64,000 nt of DNA, taken from positions 190,970 to 254,969 of the forward strand of contig MSGZ01000042.1 of assembly GCA_001940925.1 (NCBI GenBank). The letters are read 5' to 3'. This document shows positions 34,859 to 43,538 of this stretch, piece by piece; position 1 is the stretch's first letter, and the number at the start of each line of letters is the position of its first letter. The notes below the pieces were generated by a model that saw only the letters and a program-made list of their open reading frames with translations, did no database searches and was not told where the DNA came from. The position numbers and the translations under genes were made by a program. Origin of the DNA: Ruminococcus sp. Phil11. GTDB taxonomy: Bacteria > Bacillota > Clostridia > Oscillospirales > Ruminococcaceae.

Positions 34859-34900
34859 AAAAGCAGAGCCGCGGCAATGCGGCGGAAAGGCGGGCACATC

Positions 34901-35896
34901 ATGAATGGAAAGATCATCGGCGGGACTTCGCTCCCGCATATCCCGTGGCAGGATAAGCCGGCAGGCTGCCGGGACGTCCTCTGGCGGTATACGGAAAACC
35001 CGGTCATCCGGAGAGACGCAGTCCCCTGCGCGAACAGCATCTTCAACAGTGCGGCCGTTCCGTTCGGTGACGGCTTTGCAGGCGTGTTCCGCGTCGATGA
35101 CAGAGCGCGCAATATGCAGCTTCATGCGGGTTTCTCAAAGGACGGCATTCACTGGGACATTCAGCCGGAGCGCATCGAATTTGTCCGGAACGATCCGGAG
35201 ATCCAGCCGTTCCAGTACGGCTATGACCCGCGTGTCTGCTTCATTGAAGACAGATATTATGTAACATGGTGCAACGCCCTCGACTGGAAGCCGACGATCG
35301 GCATGGCGTACACCTTCGATTTCAGGACGTTTTATCAGACTGAAAACGCATTTCTGCCGTTCAACCGCAACGGCGTCATGTTCCCGCGGAAGATCAACGG
35401 CATGTATATGATGCTCAGCCGCCCCTCGGACAGCGGGCATACCCCGTTCGGGGATATTTTCCTGTCGCAGTCGCCCGACCTCACCTTCTGGGGAAAGCAC
35501 CGCCATGTGATGTCCCCGCAGGCACCGTGGGAATCGACTAAGATCGGCGCGGGGCCTGTCCCGATCGAGACGGAGCGCGGCTGGCTGCTTTTTTATCACG
35601 GTGTTCTGACCTCATGCAACGGCTTTGTGTACAGCTTCTCGGCGGTGCTGCTTGACCGCGATGAACCGTGGAAGGTGCTCCGCCGCGGCAGAGAATATCT
35701 GCTCAGTCCGCAGAGGGATTACGAATGCGTCGGGGATGTGCCGAATGTGGTGTTCCCCTGCGCGGCACTGACCGATGCCGATACCGGCAGGATCGCGCTC
35801 TATTACGGCTGCGCGGATACCTGCACATCGCTCTGCTTCACGACCGTGGACGACGTCCTCGCATGGCTGGATGATTGCGGTATCGCTCCGCGATGA
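34901..35896 (+). CDS. GH130 beta-mannoside phosphorylase-like enzyme
   Basis: 331 residues, a five-bladed beta-propeller. [45 protein letters not shown] (the catalytic Asp region), RPSDSGH and [20 protein letters not shown] match GH130 mannosylglucose or mannooligosaccharide phosphorylases, which use phosphate to release mannose 1-phosphate inside the cell. It is probably the intracellular partner of the GH26 enzyme upstream. The ATG at 34901 follows AAGGCGGG. The last four codons (GIAPR) lie within the start of an R3 repeat, so the present stop may come from the repeat. Confidence 0.88.
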   Translation: MNGKIIGGTSLPHIPWQDKPAGCRDVLWRYTENPVIRRDAVPCANSIFNSAAVPFGDGFAGVFRVDDRARNMQLHAGFSKDGIHWDIQPERIEFVRNDPEIQPFQYGYDPRVCFIEDRYYVTWCNALDWKPTIGMAYTFDFRTFYQTENAFLPFNRNGVMFPRKINGMYMMLSRPSDSGHTPFGDIFLSQSPDLTFWGKHRHVMSPQAPWESTKIGAGPVPIETERGWLLFYHGVLTSCNGFVYSFSAVLLDRDEPWKVLRRGREYLLSPQRDYECVGDVPNVVFPCAALTDADTGRIALYYGCADTCTSLCFTTVDDVLAWLDDCGIAPR

Positions 35897-36036
35897 TTTG
35901 AAATGGGGCTCCGCCAAACATGAAGAAACTTGTTTCTTCATGTTGAACCCTGCCAAAGGGACACTGTCCCTTTGGAATCCCATTATGTATTACGGAACGG
36001 GTGCTGACAGATTCAGTCGGCACCTGTTTCTGTTTA
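35879..36036 (+). repeat. R3 element, copy a, with terminator
   Basis: It starts with GGTATCGCTCCGCGATGA in the GH130 3' end, then AAATGGGGCTCCGCC, a perfect hairpin of AACATGAAGAAAC (35917-35929) and GTTTCTTCATGTT (35932-35944), a second of CCAAAGGGACA (35953-35963) and TGTCCCTTTGG (35965-35975), then CCCATTATGTA and the terminator. Confidence 0.8.
36000..36036 (+). terminator. terminator after GH130
   Basis: GGTGCTGAC (36000-36008) pairs with GTCGGCACC (36016-36024), followed by TGTTTCTGTTT. Confidence 0.65.
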
Positions 36037-36129
36037 TGCAAAATAATTTTTCATCCCCTGTCATATCTTCCGGGAAACGGGTACTAATATACAGAATCCG
36101 AACATCATGCAGAAAAGAGGTGCTTGCCG

Positions 36130-36636
36130 ATGGAGGACTTCGAGGAGATCTACCGGAACTATCAGCCGGAGGTGTTCCGCTTTCTCCTGCGCATAACCGG
36201 CTTTGAGCCGCAGACCGCCGAGGAGCTCACGCAGGAGACATTTTATCAGGCGTTTCTCTCCTTCGGCAGGTTCCGCGGCGAATGCAGTATGCGGACATGG
36301 CTGTTTCAGATCGCAAAAAATGTCTACGCCAAATTTGTCCGGAAGGAATCCCGCCAGCGCGCTGCCGTCAGGAGCGAGGAACCCATGACCGCTCCCCCGC
36401 CCGCCGCAGCGCTCGAACAGCTGGAAATGCTCACGCTTCTGCGCAAAGAGATCGCCGCCCTTGCGGAACCGGCGAGATCCATTGTCGAATACCGGCTGTA
36501 TGCAGAGGCGGGCTATCCCGAGATCGCGGAGCTCCTGCACATCAAGCCGAATACGGCGGCGGTCATTTACCGGAGAACGGTCGCAGCACTGCGCAAATGT
36601 ATGAAAGAGAGGTACGGCTATGAAATATCAGCATGA
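36130..36636 (+). CDS. ECF sigma factor
   Basis: 168 residues. Region 2 (FEEIYRNYQPEVFRFLLRIT, EELTQETFYQAFLSFGRFRG, RTWLFQIAKNVY) and region 4 (EYRLYAEAGYPEIAELLHIK, NTAAVIYRRTVAALRKC) are intact. The ATG follows GAGG at nine bases, better than the TTG six bases earlier. It overlaps the zinc-finger anti-sigma gene by 17 bases, the usual pairing of an ECF factor with its membrane regulator. A GGGAAACGGGTAC string 58 bases upstream could be an autoregulated -35 region. Confidence 0.88.
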   Translation: MEDFEEIYRNYQPEVFRFLLRITGFEPQTAEELTQETFYQAFLSFGRFRGECSMRTWLFQIAKNVYAKFVRKESRQRAAVRSEEPMTAPPPAAALEQLEMLTLLRKEIAALAEPARSIVEYRLYAEAGYPEIAELLHIKPNTAAVIYRRTVAALRKCMKERYGYEISA

Positions 36637-37546
36637 AGTCGTGCGGGATCTGATGCCGCTGTGCATCGACGGCATCGCATCCCCGCAGAGCGAGCAGCTT
36701 GTCCGGGCGCATATCGCGGAATGCCCGGAATGCGCCGCGGAATGGGCACAGATGCAGCCCGGCAGCATCCCGCAGTCCCCTGCCGAACGCCCCGCAGAGG
36801 TTCTCCGGTACGCAGAGACCGCAAAGCGCGTGCGGCGGCATAACCGGCTGATGCGTCTGCTGACGGCAGGCATCGTGCTGGTGCTGTTCGGCGGTCTGTA
36901 TGCCAGAGGGCTGTATACCAGCGGCGCGCATCTCACCATGCGCGGCGTCATGGACGATCTGGTGCAGAAAGACATCGCGGATCATGTCTTTTCCGAGGAA
37001 TACGGCCAGACCCCCGACCCGCATAATCTGCCGCATCTGGAATACGAGTATCTCGGCGAGGTCAAAAATCCGAAGGGTTATGCGGCTTCTGCCTATGCGT
37101 TTGTCAGGCATCCGTATAAGGAGCTTTACAGCTTTACGGAGTGCTACGGCAGCAGAAAGGATGCCTACCACTTCAATCTGCTGTATGAGTGCGCCGGCGG
37201 CGGCTGGAGCTTTCAGCCGATGAAAACCGGCATCTATATGCAGGACGGCGGTTTCTCGCAGACATCGTCAACGGAAAAGAAATCGGCGGAGATCCGCTGT
37301 GCAGCATTTTACGTCACCGACCCGCGCGTCAGAACGCTGACCGTCACGGACGGCAATACCGAACGCACGCTGACCCCCGATGAAAACGGTTTCTGCTCCA
37401 TGCTGCGGCAGTCCGACGACGAGATCACCTGCGGCACCGCTTACGGCGAAAACGGCAACGTGCTCTATACGGTTCAGCAGGTTGAGCATACGAATGAAAA
37501 CGGTGAGCTTTACGGCGAACCGGAATGGGTACAGGCTGAAGGATAA
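36620..37546 (+). CDS. membrane anti-sigma factor with zinc-finger (zf-HC2)
   Basis: 308 residues. An N-terminal zinc-finger anti-sigma domain (VVRDLMPLCIDGIASPQSEQ, then HIAECPECAAEW with the HxxxCxxC pattern), one helix at about 75-95 (LLTAGIVLVLFGGLYARGLY) and an extracellular part of about 210 residues. It likely holds the cognate ECF factor at the membrane until a wall or envelope signal. The extracellular part matches no family I can name. Confidence 0.8.
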   Translation: MKYQHEVVRDLMPLCIDGIASPQSEQLVRAHIAECPECAAEWAQMQPGSIPQSPAERPAEVLRYAETAKRVRRHNRLMRLLTAGIVLVLFGGLYARGLYTSGAHLTMRGVMDDLVQKDIADHVFSEEYGQTPDPHNLPHLEYEYLGEVKNPKGYAASAYAFVRHPYKELYSFTECYGSRKDAYHFNLLYECAGGGWSFQPMKTGIYMQDGGFSQTSSTEKKSAEIRCAAFYVTDPRVRTLTVTDGNTERTLTPDENGFCSMLRQSDDEITCGTAYGENGNVLYTVQQVEHTNENGELYGEPEWVQAEG

Positions 37547-37548
37547 AA

Positions 37549-37590
37549 AACGCTCCCGCATCCGACAAAAGAATGTGGGAGCGTTCTGTT
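37549..37590 (+). terminator. terminator after the sigma/anti-sigma pair
   Basis: AACGCTCCCGCA (37549-37560) pairs with TGTGGGAGCGTT (37574-37585) with one G-T pair; only a weak T run follows. Confidence 0.65.
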
Positions 37591-37624
37591 TCGCAGCAGC
37601 ATACAGCAGTTTTTCTCTGTTCCC

Positions 37625-37653
37625 TTGACAAAACAACAATATTGCGATATAAT
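37625..37653 (+). promoter_or_regulatory. consensus promoter of LRR-dockerin gene 2
   Basis: TTGACA (37625-37630), 17 bases, TATAAT (37648-37653). Confidence 0.9.
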
Positions 37654-37698
37654 CAAGAAAGGACACATGGATGTTCACAGTGTAAAGGGAGGATAGCT

Positions 37699-39357
37699 AT
37701 GAAATTATTGCGAAAAATGGCATTTATGAGCGCAGGTGCGCTGTCTCTGATGAATCTGACCGCGGTAATGCCTGCGGTGCTTTCCGTATCTGCGGTGGAG
37801 AAGGGTACATGGAGCTTTGACGAAGCAACCGGTACGCTGACGATCTCCGGCGAGTGGCCGGATTTTTACAACGATTACGATCATCTCAGCGATTATTCCC
37901 GCCCCTGGGAGAATCTGAAGAACAACGCAGAAACGCCGGTCAAATCTGTTGTATTCGGTGAAAACACGGCCGTCATTCCGAGAAATGTCCTAAACGGATT
38001 CAGAACCGTAACATCGGTCTCCGTTCCGGAGGGTACAGAATATATTGAAGATTTTGCGTTTGCCGGCTGCAGTGCGCTGAAGCAGATCACGCTGCCGGAC
38101 AGTCTGATCGAGATCGGGTATTCCGCATTCCATAGATGCACGGACCTTGAATCGGTTGTCGTTCCGGAAAATGTCACGCTGATCGGGAGCGAGGCGTTTG
38201 AGGAATGCACCAAATTGAAGGAGATCACACTCCCTGAAAATCTGACCGAACTCGGTGTCGGGGTATTTCGTGATACACCGTGGCTGTCCGACCGGCGCAA
38301 AGATGATCCGCTTGTGGTCGTCAACGGCGTTGTGATCGACGGAAAGAACTGCAATGGCGTTGTACAGATCCCGGACGGCGTCAGGATCATCGGCCATTCT
38401 GCGTTCCAAAAAAACAGTGAGATCACGGAAGTCATCCTGCCGGAGAGCGTGACAAAGCTTGGTTCCTATTCCTTCGGTGAGTGTCCGGCACTCGAAAAAG
38501 CCGTGATTCCGAAGCAGATCAAGTGCGTGTCAGACTATGCATTCTTCAACTGTGACAACCTGAAAAGCGTCGTCATAGAGGAAGGCGTCACCGAGCTCGG
38601 AAACGGTGCGTTTGCAAACTGTGATCAGCTGGAGGAGATCACGATCCCGAAATCCGTGAACAGCATCGAAACGTATGCACTCTCAAATACGCTGTGGATG
38701 AAGAACCGGCAAAAGGAAAACCCGCTTGTGATCGTCAACAATATCCTGATAAGCGGCACAGCCTGCAAGGGAAATGTCGTTATCCCGGAGGAGGTCACGG
38801 CCATTGCACCCTATGCGTTTGAGCAGAGTGAGCTGGCTTCCGTTGTCATTCCGGAAGGCATCCGTGAGATCCCGTTCATGGCATTCGGCACCTGCGAAGA
38901 ACTGACATCGGTCACGATTCCGGATTCGGTCACGTTCATCGACGACAGTGCGTTTTCCTCCTGCAGCAAGCTGAAGGAGATCACGATCCCGCCGACTGTC
39001 CGGGAGCTGGATTACCAGGTGTTCTGTGATACGGATGTGACGATCAAGGGATACACCGGCTCCCCCGCAGAAGCATACGCAAAACAGTATGAGATCCCGT
39101 TTGTGTCGATCGGCAGCGTTTCCGATCAAACCTCGGAGCTCTGCGGCGACGTCAATGCGGACGGCGCATTTGATGTGTCCGATGCGGTTCTGGCATCAAG
39201 ATACATCATCGAGGATAAATCTGCGTTTATCAGCGATGCAGGCAAGCGGAATGCGGATGTGACCGGTGACGGCGAACTCACCCAGGATGATGTGACCGCA
39301 ATGCTGCAGCGCATTGCAAAGAAGATCCCGCAATTCCCCGCAGAGGAAAAGAAATAA
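37699..39357 (+). CDS. secreted LRR (BspA-like) dockerin protein
   Basis: 552 residues. Signal peptide to about 30 (PAVLSVSA), a domain like the start of BspA proteins (GTWSFDEATGTLTISGEWPD), about a dozen LRR_5 repeats (xxxIxxxAFxxCxxLxxVxIPxSV), and a C-terminal type I dockerin from about 482 (CGDVNADGAFDVSDAVLASR, then NADVTGDGELTQDDVTAML). It shares architecture with the protein at 8210 but lacks the Cys repeats. Probably attached to a surface scaffoldin; binding partner unknown. The start follows GGGAGG. Own promoter and terminator. Confidence 0.9.
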   Translation: MKLLRKMAFMSAGALSLMNLTAVMPAVLSVSAVEKGTWSFDEATGTLTISGEWPDFYNDYDHLSDYSRPWENLKNNAETPVKSVVFGENTAVIPRNVLNGFRTVTSVSVPEGTEYIEDFAFAGCSALKQITLPDSLIEIGYSAFHRCTDLESVVVPENVTLIGSEAFEECTKLKEITLPENLTELGVGVFRDTPWLSDRRKDDPLVVVNGVVIDGKNCNGVVQIPDGVRIIGHSAFQKNSEITEVILPESVTKLGSYSFGECPALEKAVIPKQIKCVSDYAFFNCDNLKSVVIEEGVTELGNGAFANCDQLEEITIPKSVNSIETYALSNTLWMKNRQKENPLVIVNNILISGTACKGNVVIPEEVTAIAPYAFEQSELASVVIPEGIREIPFMAFGTCEELTSVTIPDSVTFIDDSAFSSCSKLKEITIPPTVRELDYQVFCDTDVTIKGYTGSPAEAYAKQYEIPFVSIGSVSDQTSELCGDVNADGAFDVSDAVLASRYIIEDKSAFISDAGKRNADVTGDGELTQDDVTAMLQRIAKKIPQFPAEEKK

Positions 39358-39372
39358 GCCCATTCACATACA

Positions 39373-39412
39373 AAAGCTCCCGCATTCACAAACGGAATGC
39401 GGGAGCTTTCTG
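39373..39412 (+). terminator. terminator after LRR-dockerin gene 2
   Basis: AAAGCTCCCGCATTC (39373-39387) pairs perfectly with GAATGCGGGAGCTTT (39395-39409). Confidence 0.8.
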
Positions 39413-39429
39413 CAATCGGATGATGCGTA

Positions 39430-39464
39430 AAACAAAACAACGCCTGACAGTTTCCTGTCAGGCG
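39430..39464 (-). terminator. terminator of the tRNA-Gln gene
   Basis: On the minus strand CGCCTGACAG, GAAA, CTGTCAGGCG is followed by TTGTTTTGTTTT. Confidence 0.8.
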
Positions 39465-39467
39465 CTT

Positions 39468-39543
39468 TGGTTGGGGTGGAAGGATTTGAACCCTCGAAAT
39501 AACGGAGTCAGAGTCCGCTGCCTTACCGCTTGGCGACACCCCA
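39468..39543 (-). tRNA. tRNA-Gln (anticodon CTG)
   Basis: 76 bases with encoded CCA. Acceptor TGGGGTG pairs with CACCCCA; D stem GCC/GGC; anticodon stem GCGGA/TCCGT with loop CTCTGAC giving CTG; T arm GAGGG/CCTTC with loop TTCAAAT. The variable region has six bases. The TGGGGTGTCGCCAAGCGGTA start is typical of bacterial tRNA-Gln. It reads codon CAG. Confidence 0.93.
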
Positions 39544-39574
39544 GTTTTTTCGTCGTCTCGCTGACGACTTGTAT

Positions 39575-39603
39575 ATTATAGCATAAAACAGATGATTTGT
39601 AAA
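39575..39603 (-). promoter_or_regulatory. promoter of tRNA-Gln
   Basis: Minus strand TTTACA (39598-39603), 17 bases, TATAAT (39575-39580). Confidence 0.8.
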
Positions 39604-39651
39604 GCCTTTTTTTCGATTTTTCTGAATTTTTTGGGTTTTCACAAAAAACGC

Positions 39652-39680
39652 TTGCATTTTTCGTACAAATTTGCTATAAT
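39652..39680 (+). promoter_or_regulatory. promoter of the diacylglycerol-kinase-family gene
   Basis: TTGCAT (39652-39657), 17 bases, TATAAT (39675-39680), leaving a leader of about 120 bases. Confidence 0.8.
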
Positions 39681-39808
39681 GTCATTATGGGGTATTGTAA
39701 ACGCCCCATGATGAGAACGGGGATGTCTCCTGCGGCAGCGGCGGGTCTGCGTGAGACCCGGATGCGGTCTGCCGTGCATCCCGAAATCGGCATAAAGGAA
39801 ATGAGAGA

Positions 39809-40783
39809 ATGAAGAAGCTGTATTTTATCACCAATCTCCGCTCCGGAAAAAATGCCATGCGCGGAAAGCTTGCTGCGGTCATTGATATCTTTACGGCAGC
39901 AGGCTACGAGGTCACGGTGCGCACAACGCAGGGCAGGCGCGATGCCACCGCTGCGGCGGAATATGCATGTCTCGTCGGACATTACGATCTGATCGTCTGC
40001 TCCGGCGGCGACGGGACGCTCAATGAGGTCGTGCAGGGACTGATGCACAGCCAGAGACCGCTCCCGATCGGCTATATCCCGTGCGGCTCCACCAATGACT
40101 TCGGCAGGTCCCTCAAAATCCCGACAGATATTGAGGAGGCCGCCCGTCAGATCGTGAACGGTCATCCGTTCCGCTGCGATATCGGGCGGTTCAACGCGAG
40201 CTATTTCCTTTATGTTGCAGCCTTCGGCGCATTTACCGAGGCAGTTTATGAAACGCCGCAGAATGTCAAGAATGTCATCGGGCACATGGCGTATCTGCTG
40301 CACGGACTGACGCTGATCCCGTCCATCCACGCGCTGCATATGAAAATTGAGTACGACGGCAAGGTCGCTGAGGACGACTATCTGTTCGGCATGGTCAGCA
40401 ACACCGCATCTGTCGGAGGAATGCTGAAGCTCAACAATTTCCGTCTGGATGACGGCATGTTTGAGGTCATGCTGATCCGCAAGCCGCCGAATGTCATTCA
40501 GCTCAACAAGATCATTACGCAGCTCATGGATATCAACATGGATATCGACGAGGAATATGTCTCCTATTTCCGCGCCAGTCACCTGCGGTTCATCTCCAAT
40601 GAGGAGATCCCGTGGACGCTGGACGGCGAATACGGAGGCGCCACTTGCGATTCGGAGATCGGGATCTGTCACCATGCCGTGACATTCTGGGTCAGCGACG
40701 ATGCGCCGTATAATGACGATGAGATCAGAAGGCTGTTCAGGGAGGAGCAGGAGGAGGCGCCTCATTTTGAAAAGGAGGAATGA
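39809..40783 (+). CDS. diacylglycerol/lipid kinase family protein (DagK/YegS)
   Basis: 324 residues. The NAD-kinase-like catalytic fold is marked by ITNLRSGKNAM, YDLIVCSGGDGTLNEVVQGL (the GGDGT nucleotide loop), and IPCGSTNDFGRSLKIP. The C-terminal beta domain includes WTLDGEYGGATC, the usual DGE motif. Members phosphorylate diacylglycerol or related lipids at the inner face of the membrane, recycling it to phosphatidic acid. The start follows AAGGAA. The PIN/NYN gene overlaps the stop (ATGA). Confidence 0.87.
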   Translation: MKKLYFITNLRSGKNAMRGKLAAVIDIFTAAGYEVTVRTTQGRRDATAAAEYACLVGHYDLIVCSGGDGTLNEVVQGLMHSQRPLPIGYIPCGSTNDFGRSLKIPTDIEEAARQIVNGHPFRCDIGRFNASYFLYVAAFGAFTEAVYETPQNVKNVIGHMAYLLHGLTLIPSIHALHMKIEYDGKVAEDDYLFGMVSNTASVGGMLKLNNFRLDDGMFEVMLIRKPPNVIQLNKIITQLMDINMDIDEEYVSYFRASHLRFISNEEIPWTLDGEYGGATCDSEIGICHHAVTFWVSDDAPYNDDEIRRLFREEQEEAPHFEKEE

Positions 40784-41604
40784 GCCCTCTCGGAAAGCGG
40801 CTCATCAACACTATGCGACTGTTTCTGATTGATTACGAAAATGTCAACTCGGCGGGTCTGCACGGGATCGGGCAGGCAGAGCCGGATGACCGGTTCATCC
40901 TGTTCTACAGCCGGGAGGCGAACACGCTGTCGTTCGAGATCATGGACGAGATGATCGGCGCGAACATCATGCCGGAGCGCGTCTGTCTCGAACACAGCGG
41001 CAAAAACGCACTGGATTTCCAGCTCGTGACATTTCTCGGATATCTGATCGCGAAGGAAAAGGCTGATACGTATTACATCATCAGCCGGGATTCGGGCTTC
41101 CAGTCCGCGATCCTGTTCTGCCAGTCCTATCTGGGCGTCAGGGTGCACCTGAAGCCCTCGATCAAGGCAGCGATCGGAGCCTCTCCGAAGAAAGCAAAGA
41201 AAAAGGACCTGCCGCAGGAGTCTGCGGTAACGCTGAAAAAAGCCGCCAAGGCACAGCCTGTCCTGAAAAAGGCGAAGAAGGCTGACGAAAAGGCGGAGAA
41301 GAAAAAGGGCAAGGCTGCCTCTGTCAGCCTGCGGAAAAAGGCGACGGTGATCCAGGTGCAGCCTGTCAGCGGACCGGTCTATACCGTGCCGCAGGAGGAT
41401 GCGGTGCCGATCGACCTTGAGACTGTTCTCACGCTGGTACAGCCCGCGGTCAATGTCGATACCGCAACGGAAATTCTGCACTGCCTGCAGAAAAGCCACA
41501 GCAAAACGGAGTTCCATAATGCGCTGCAGCAGCATTTTGACAATGACAATGTCAAGCAGTATTATCACTGCATGAAACCCTGTTTCGTTACATTTGTGGA
41601 ATGA
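40780..41604 (+). CDS. PIN/NYN-domain protein with lysine-rich linker
   Basis: 274 residues if translation starts at the ATGA overlap; an ATG at 40813 gives MRLFLIDYENVNSAGL and may be the true start. The first 120 residues form a PIN-like nuclease fold with conserved acids (LIDYENV, KNALDFQL, YIISRDSGFQ), as in NYN ribonucleases. A basic Ala/Lys linker (about 145-205, KKAKKADEKAEKKKGKAA) follows, and a C-terminal domain (LETVLTLVQPAVNVDTATEI) of unknown type. Probably an RNA-degrading or RNA-binding protein; the substrate is unknown. Confidence 0.65.
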   Translation: MSPLGKRLINTMRLFLIDYENVNSAGLHGIGQAEPDDRFILFYSREANTLSFEIMDEMIGANIMPERVCLEHSGKNALDFQLVTFLGYLIAKEKADTYYIISRDSGFQSAILFCQSYLGVRVHLKPSIKAAIGASPKKAKKKDLPQESAVTLKKAAKAQPVLKKAKKADEKAEKKKGKAASVSLRKKATVIQVQPVSGPVYTVPQEDAVPIDLETVLTLVQPAVNVDTATEILHCLQKSHSKTEFHNALQQHFDNDNVKQYYHCMKPCFVTFVE

Positions 41605-41680
41605 CCCCCGCCGCCGCGCACAGTCCGGCGCGGCAGGCTCAGAGCCCGCGCGGGCGATATTCTGAAGCACACCGCGCGAT
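41605..41680 (-). repeat. degenerate R1 remnant
   Basis: On the minus strand GTGCTTCAG is joined directly to ATCGCCCGCGCGGGCTC, as if an R1 copy lost its middle part. Identification is tentative. Confidence 0.4.
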
Positions 41681-41693
41681 TTGTGCAGACAAA

Positions 41694-41737
41694 AGAACCT
41701 GCTGTGATATGAACATATCACAGCAGGTTCTCTTTTT
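41694..41737. terminator. bidirectional terminator
   Basis: AGAACCTGCTGTGATAT (41694-41710) and ATATCACAGCAGGTTCT (41715-41731) form a perfect 17-base stem with T runs on both sides, between convergent genes. Confidence 0.92.
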
Positions 41738-41768
41738 ATGTCCCCGTTTGAAAGGGGAATCTCTGATT

Positions 41769-41976
41769 TCATGCAACCGGATAGAACATTCTGTCTCCGA
41801 ACCGGAAGGCCGCGACCTCGTTCACATCAATAAAGCCGCACCAGTCCTCAGGGCTGTCAAGCTGAATGCTGCCGACGACGCTTTCGCTGCCGATCACATC
41901 ATGGGTCGGGACGGCAAATTCGCCCCATGTAATGTCAGTTCTGCCGCTTCCGCCGCTGCCGTCCGCAATCCCGGTG
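41769..41976 (-). pseudogene. fragment of an anti-sigma-like protein C-terminus
   Basis: Directly after the stop of the next leftward gene, another frame without a start encodes TGIADGSGGSGRTDITWGEF, then GSIQLDSPEDWCGFIDVNEV and AAFRFGDRMFYPVA with a stop at 41769. The end (GFIDVNEVAAFRFGDRMFYP) resembles that of the intact gene upstream (GFDFLNVSEVTAIETDGVTY). I read it as a leftover 3' end from a duplicated or recombined paralogue. Confidence 0.55.
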
Positions 41977-42900
41977 TTAGCTGATGCGATGATAGGTCAC
42001 GCCGTCCGTTTCGATTGCGGTAACTTCGCTGACGTTGAGAAAATCAAAGCCAAGTACGGAATAGAAGTAGGTATCCGAGTCATTTCCGTTTTCGTCCTTG
42101 AGGAATTGACCGCCGCCGCCCTGCGGATTCAGCTCGACACTGCTGCCGTCCTTGAAGAACAGTTTTTTGGGTGCAGTGCTCCGAGGCGGTGACGTATAAT
42201 GATCGTCAGCATGGGGATAATTCTCATAGCTCACCAGTTCAAAACATGAAAGCTGCATATGGAAGCCGTCAATCGTTTCAAAATCGGCAAGCTCGGTATT
42301 GACCTCGCTGTGAACCGCAATGCGGATGTCTCTCAGCGGATTGTTTTCACTGTCTTTTCCTTCGCCGAACATCCCAAAGCACATATATGACGGCTGACCT
42401 GCGATATCCTCATGCATCACAAACTCCGCCAGATTTGAACGGGAACCCTCCCAGCAGAATCCGCCGCGGCCGTTCTCGCCGACCATCAAATCGTCTTCTC
42501 CCACATACATCGGATAATACCCTGTTTCGTCATTCATCAGGGCAAACGGCGTACCGTCTGGATTTTCAGCAGTCAGCAGCATAAAGTGATTCACGCCGTC
42601 GTCGATCTCGGTTTCCACGGTCAGGCGCACACGCCCGTTCTCGTATACAACCGGTTCAGGCAGCCCCGCCTCCGAAACAGAGTTCTCGCCGTTTGCACCG
42701 AACCAGTCATTCAGCAGCTCCGTATTGCGCCCGATATACGCCGAGACACCCGCTGTCATAACCGCAACCGCTGCCGCCGCCGCAATCAGCGCAGGCGCCA
42801 TTCTTCTCTTTTCGGTATGGTGAATCACCGGCAGCTCCGCCTCATTGAGGTATTTCACATCCAGATGATTCATCCATTCCAGCATATCCGTGCTTTTCAT
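41977..42900 (-). CDS. ECF-associated membrane protein (anti-sigma-like)
   Basis: 307 residues. A short cytoplasmic N-terminus (MKSTDMLEWMNHLDVKYLNE) precedes one helix (APALIAAAAAVAVMTAGVSA) and a large extracellular part with no named domain. The gene overlaps the ECF sigma gene by four bases, so it is most likely that factor's regulator. No zinc-finger motif is visible, unlike the pair at 36 kb. A fragment with a related C-terminus follows its stop. Confidence 0.7.
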   Translation of the reverse strand: MKSTDMLEWMNHLDVKYLNEAELPVIHHTEKRRMAPALIAAAAAVAVMTAGVSAYIGRNTELLNDWFGANGENSVSEAGLPEPVVYENGRVRLTVETEIDDGVNHFMLLTAENPDGTPFALMNDETGYYPMYVGEDDLMVGENGRGGFCWEGSRSNLAEFVMHEDIAGQPSYMCFGMFGEGKDSENNPLRDIRIAVHSEVNTELADFETIDGFHMQLSCFELVSYENYPHADDHYTSPPRSTAPKKLFFKDGSSVELNPQGGGGQFLKDENGNDSDTYFYSVLGFDFLNVSEVTAIETDGVTYHRIS

Positions 42901-43454
42901 TCTGCATCCTCCTTTTCAAGATACGTTTTCAGCTTCCGACGCGTGCGCGTCAGGGACACACGCACCTTGCTCTCCGACATGCGGTACATCTCCGCGATCT
43001 CCCTTGTGCTGTTCACATACCAGTACCGCCGCACAAAGATTTTGCGGGCATCCGGTTTCAGGGTATCGAGGAACCGTTCCAGCCGCCGGAGAAAGCTGCG
43101 TTCATCGTAAGCCGCTTCGACTGTTTCCGCGGCGGGGATACAGTCGGCAAGCTCATCGAGGACTGCGGGGACCGTACCGCCGCCCCGCCGCAGACGGCTG
43201 TTTTCCTTCCGCCTGTTGAGTGCCAGATTCCGCGTGATGACATGCAGATACGCAGCAAGACTGTCCGGCTGCTGCGGCGGAATCGTGCTCCATGCTTTCA
43301 TCAGCGCATCACTGAAGCATTCCTCCGCATCTTCGTCCGAGCCGAGAATGCGTGCCGCAAGACGTCTGCATTCCCTGCCGTATTTCTGCTCCGTTTCCGC
43401 GATCGCGCGCTCGCTTCTTGCTGCAAATAATTGCAGGATCTCGCTGTCATGCAC
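42897..43454 (-). CDS. ECF sigma factor
   Basis: 185 residues from a GTG. Region 2 (LAARILGSDEDAEECFSDAL, KAWSTIPPQQPDSLAAYLHV, ITRNLALNRR) and region 4 (RRYWYVNSTREIAEMYRMSE, SKVRVSLTRTRRKLKTYLEK) are complete. It is divergent from a second ECF gene at 43697 and resembles it in sequence (RRLAxRILGxxxDAEEC in both), so the two modules look like an inverted duplication. The ribosome site AAAGGAGG lies about ten bases before the GTG. Confidence 0.88.
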   Translation of the reverse strand: MHDSEILQLFAARSERAIAETEQKYGRECRRLAARILGSDEDAEECFSDALMKAWSTIPPQQPDSLAAYLHVITRNLALNRRKENSRLRRGGGTVPAVLDELADCIPAAETVEAAYDERSFLRRLERFLDTLKPDARKIFVRRYWYVNSTREIAEMYRMSESKVRVSLTRTRRKLKTYLEKEDAE

Positions 43455-43538
43455 CGGAAACCGCCTCCTTTCATCGTCCTCTGTCCCTTATGACAACATT
43501 TGAATGCGGAATGTTACACGTTTCATTTTTCGTTCTGT

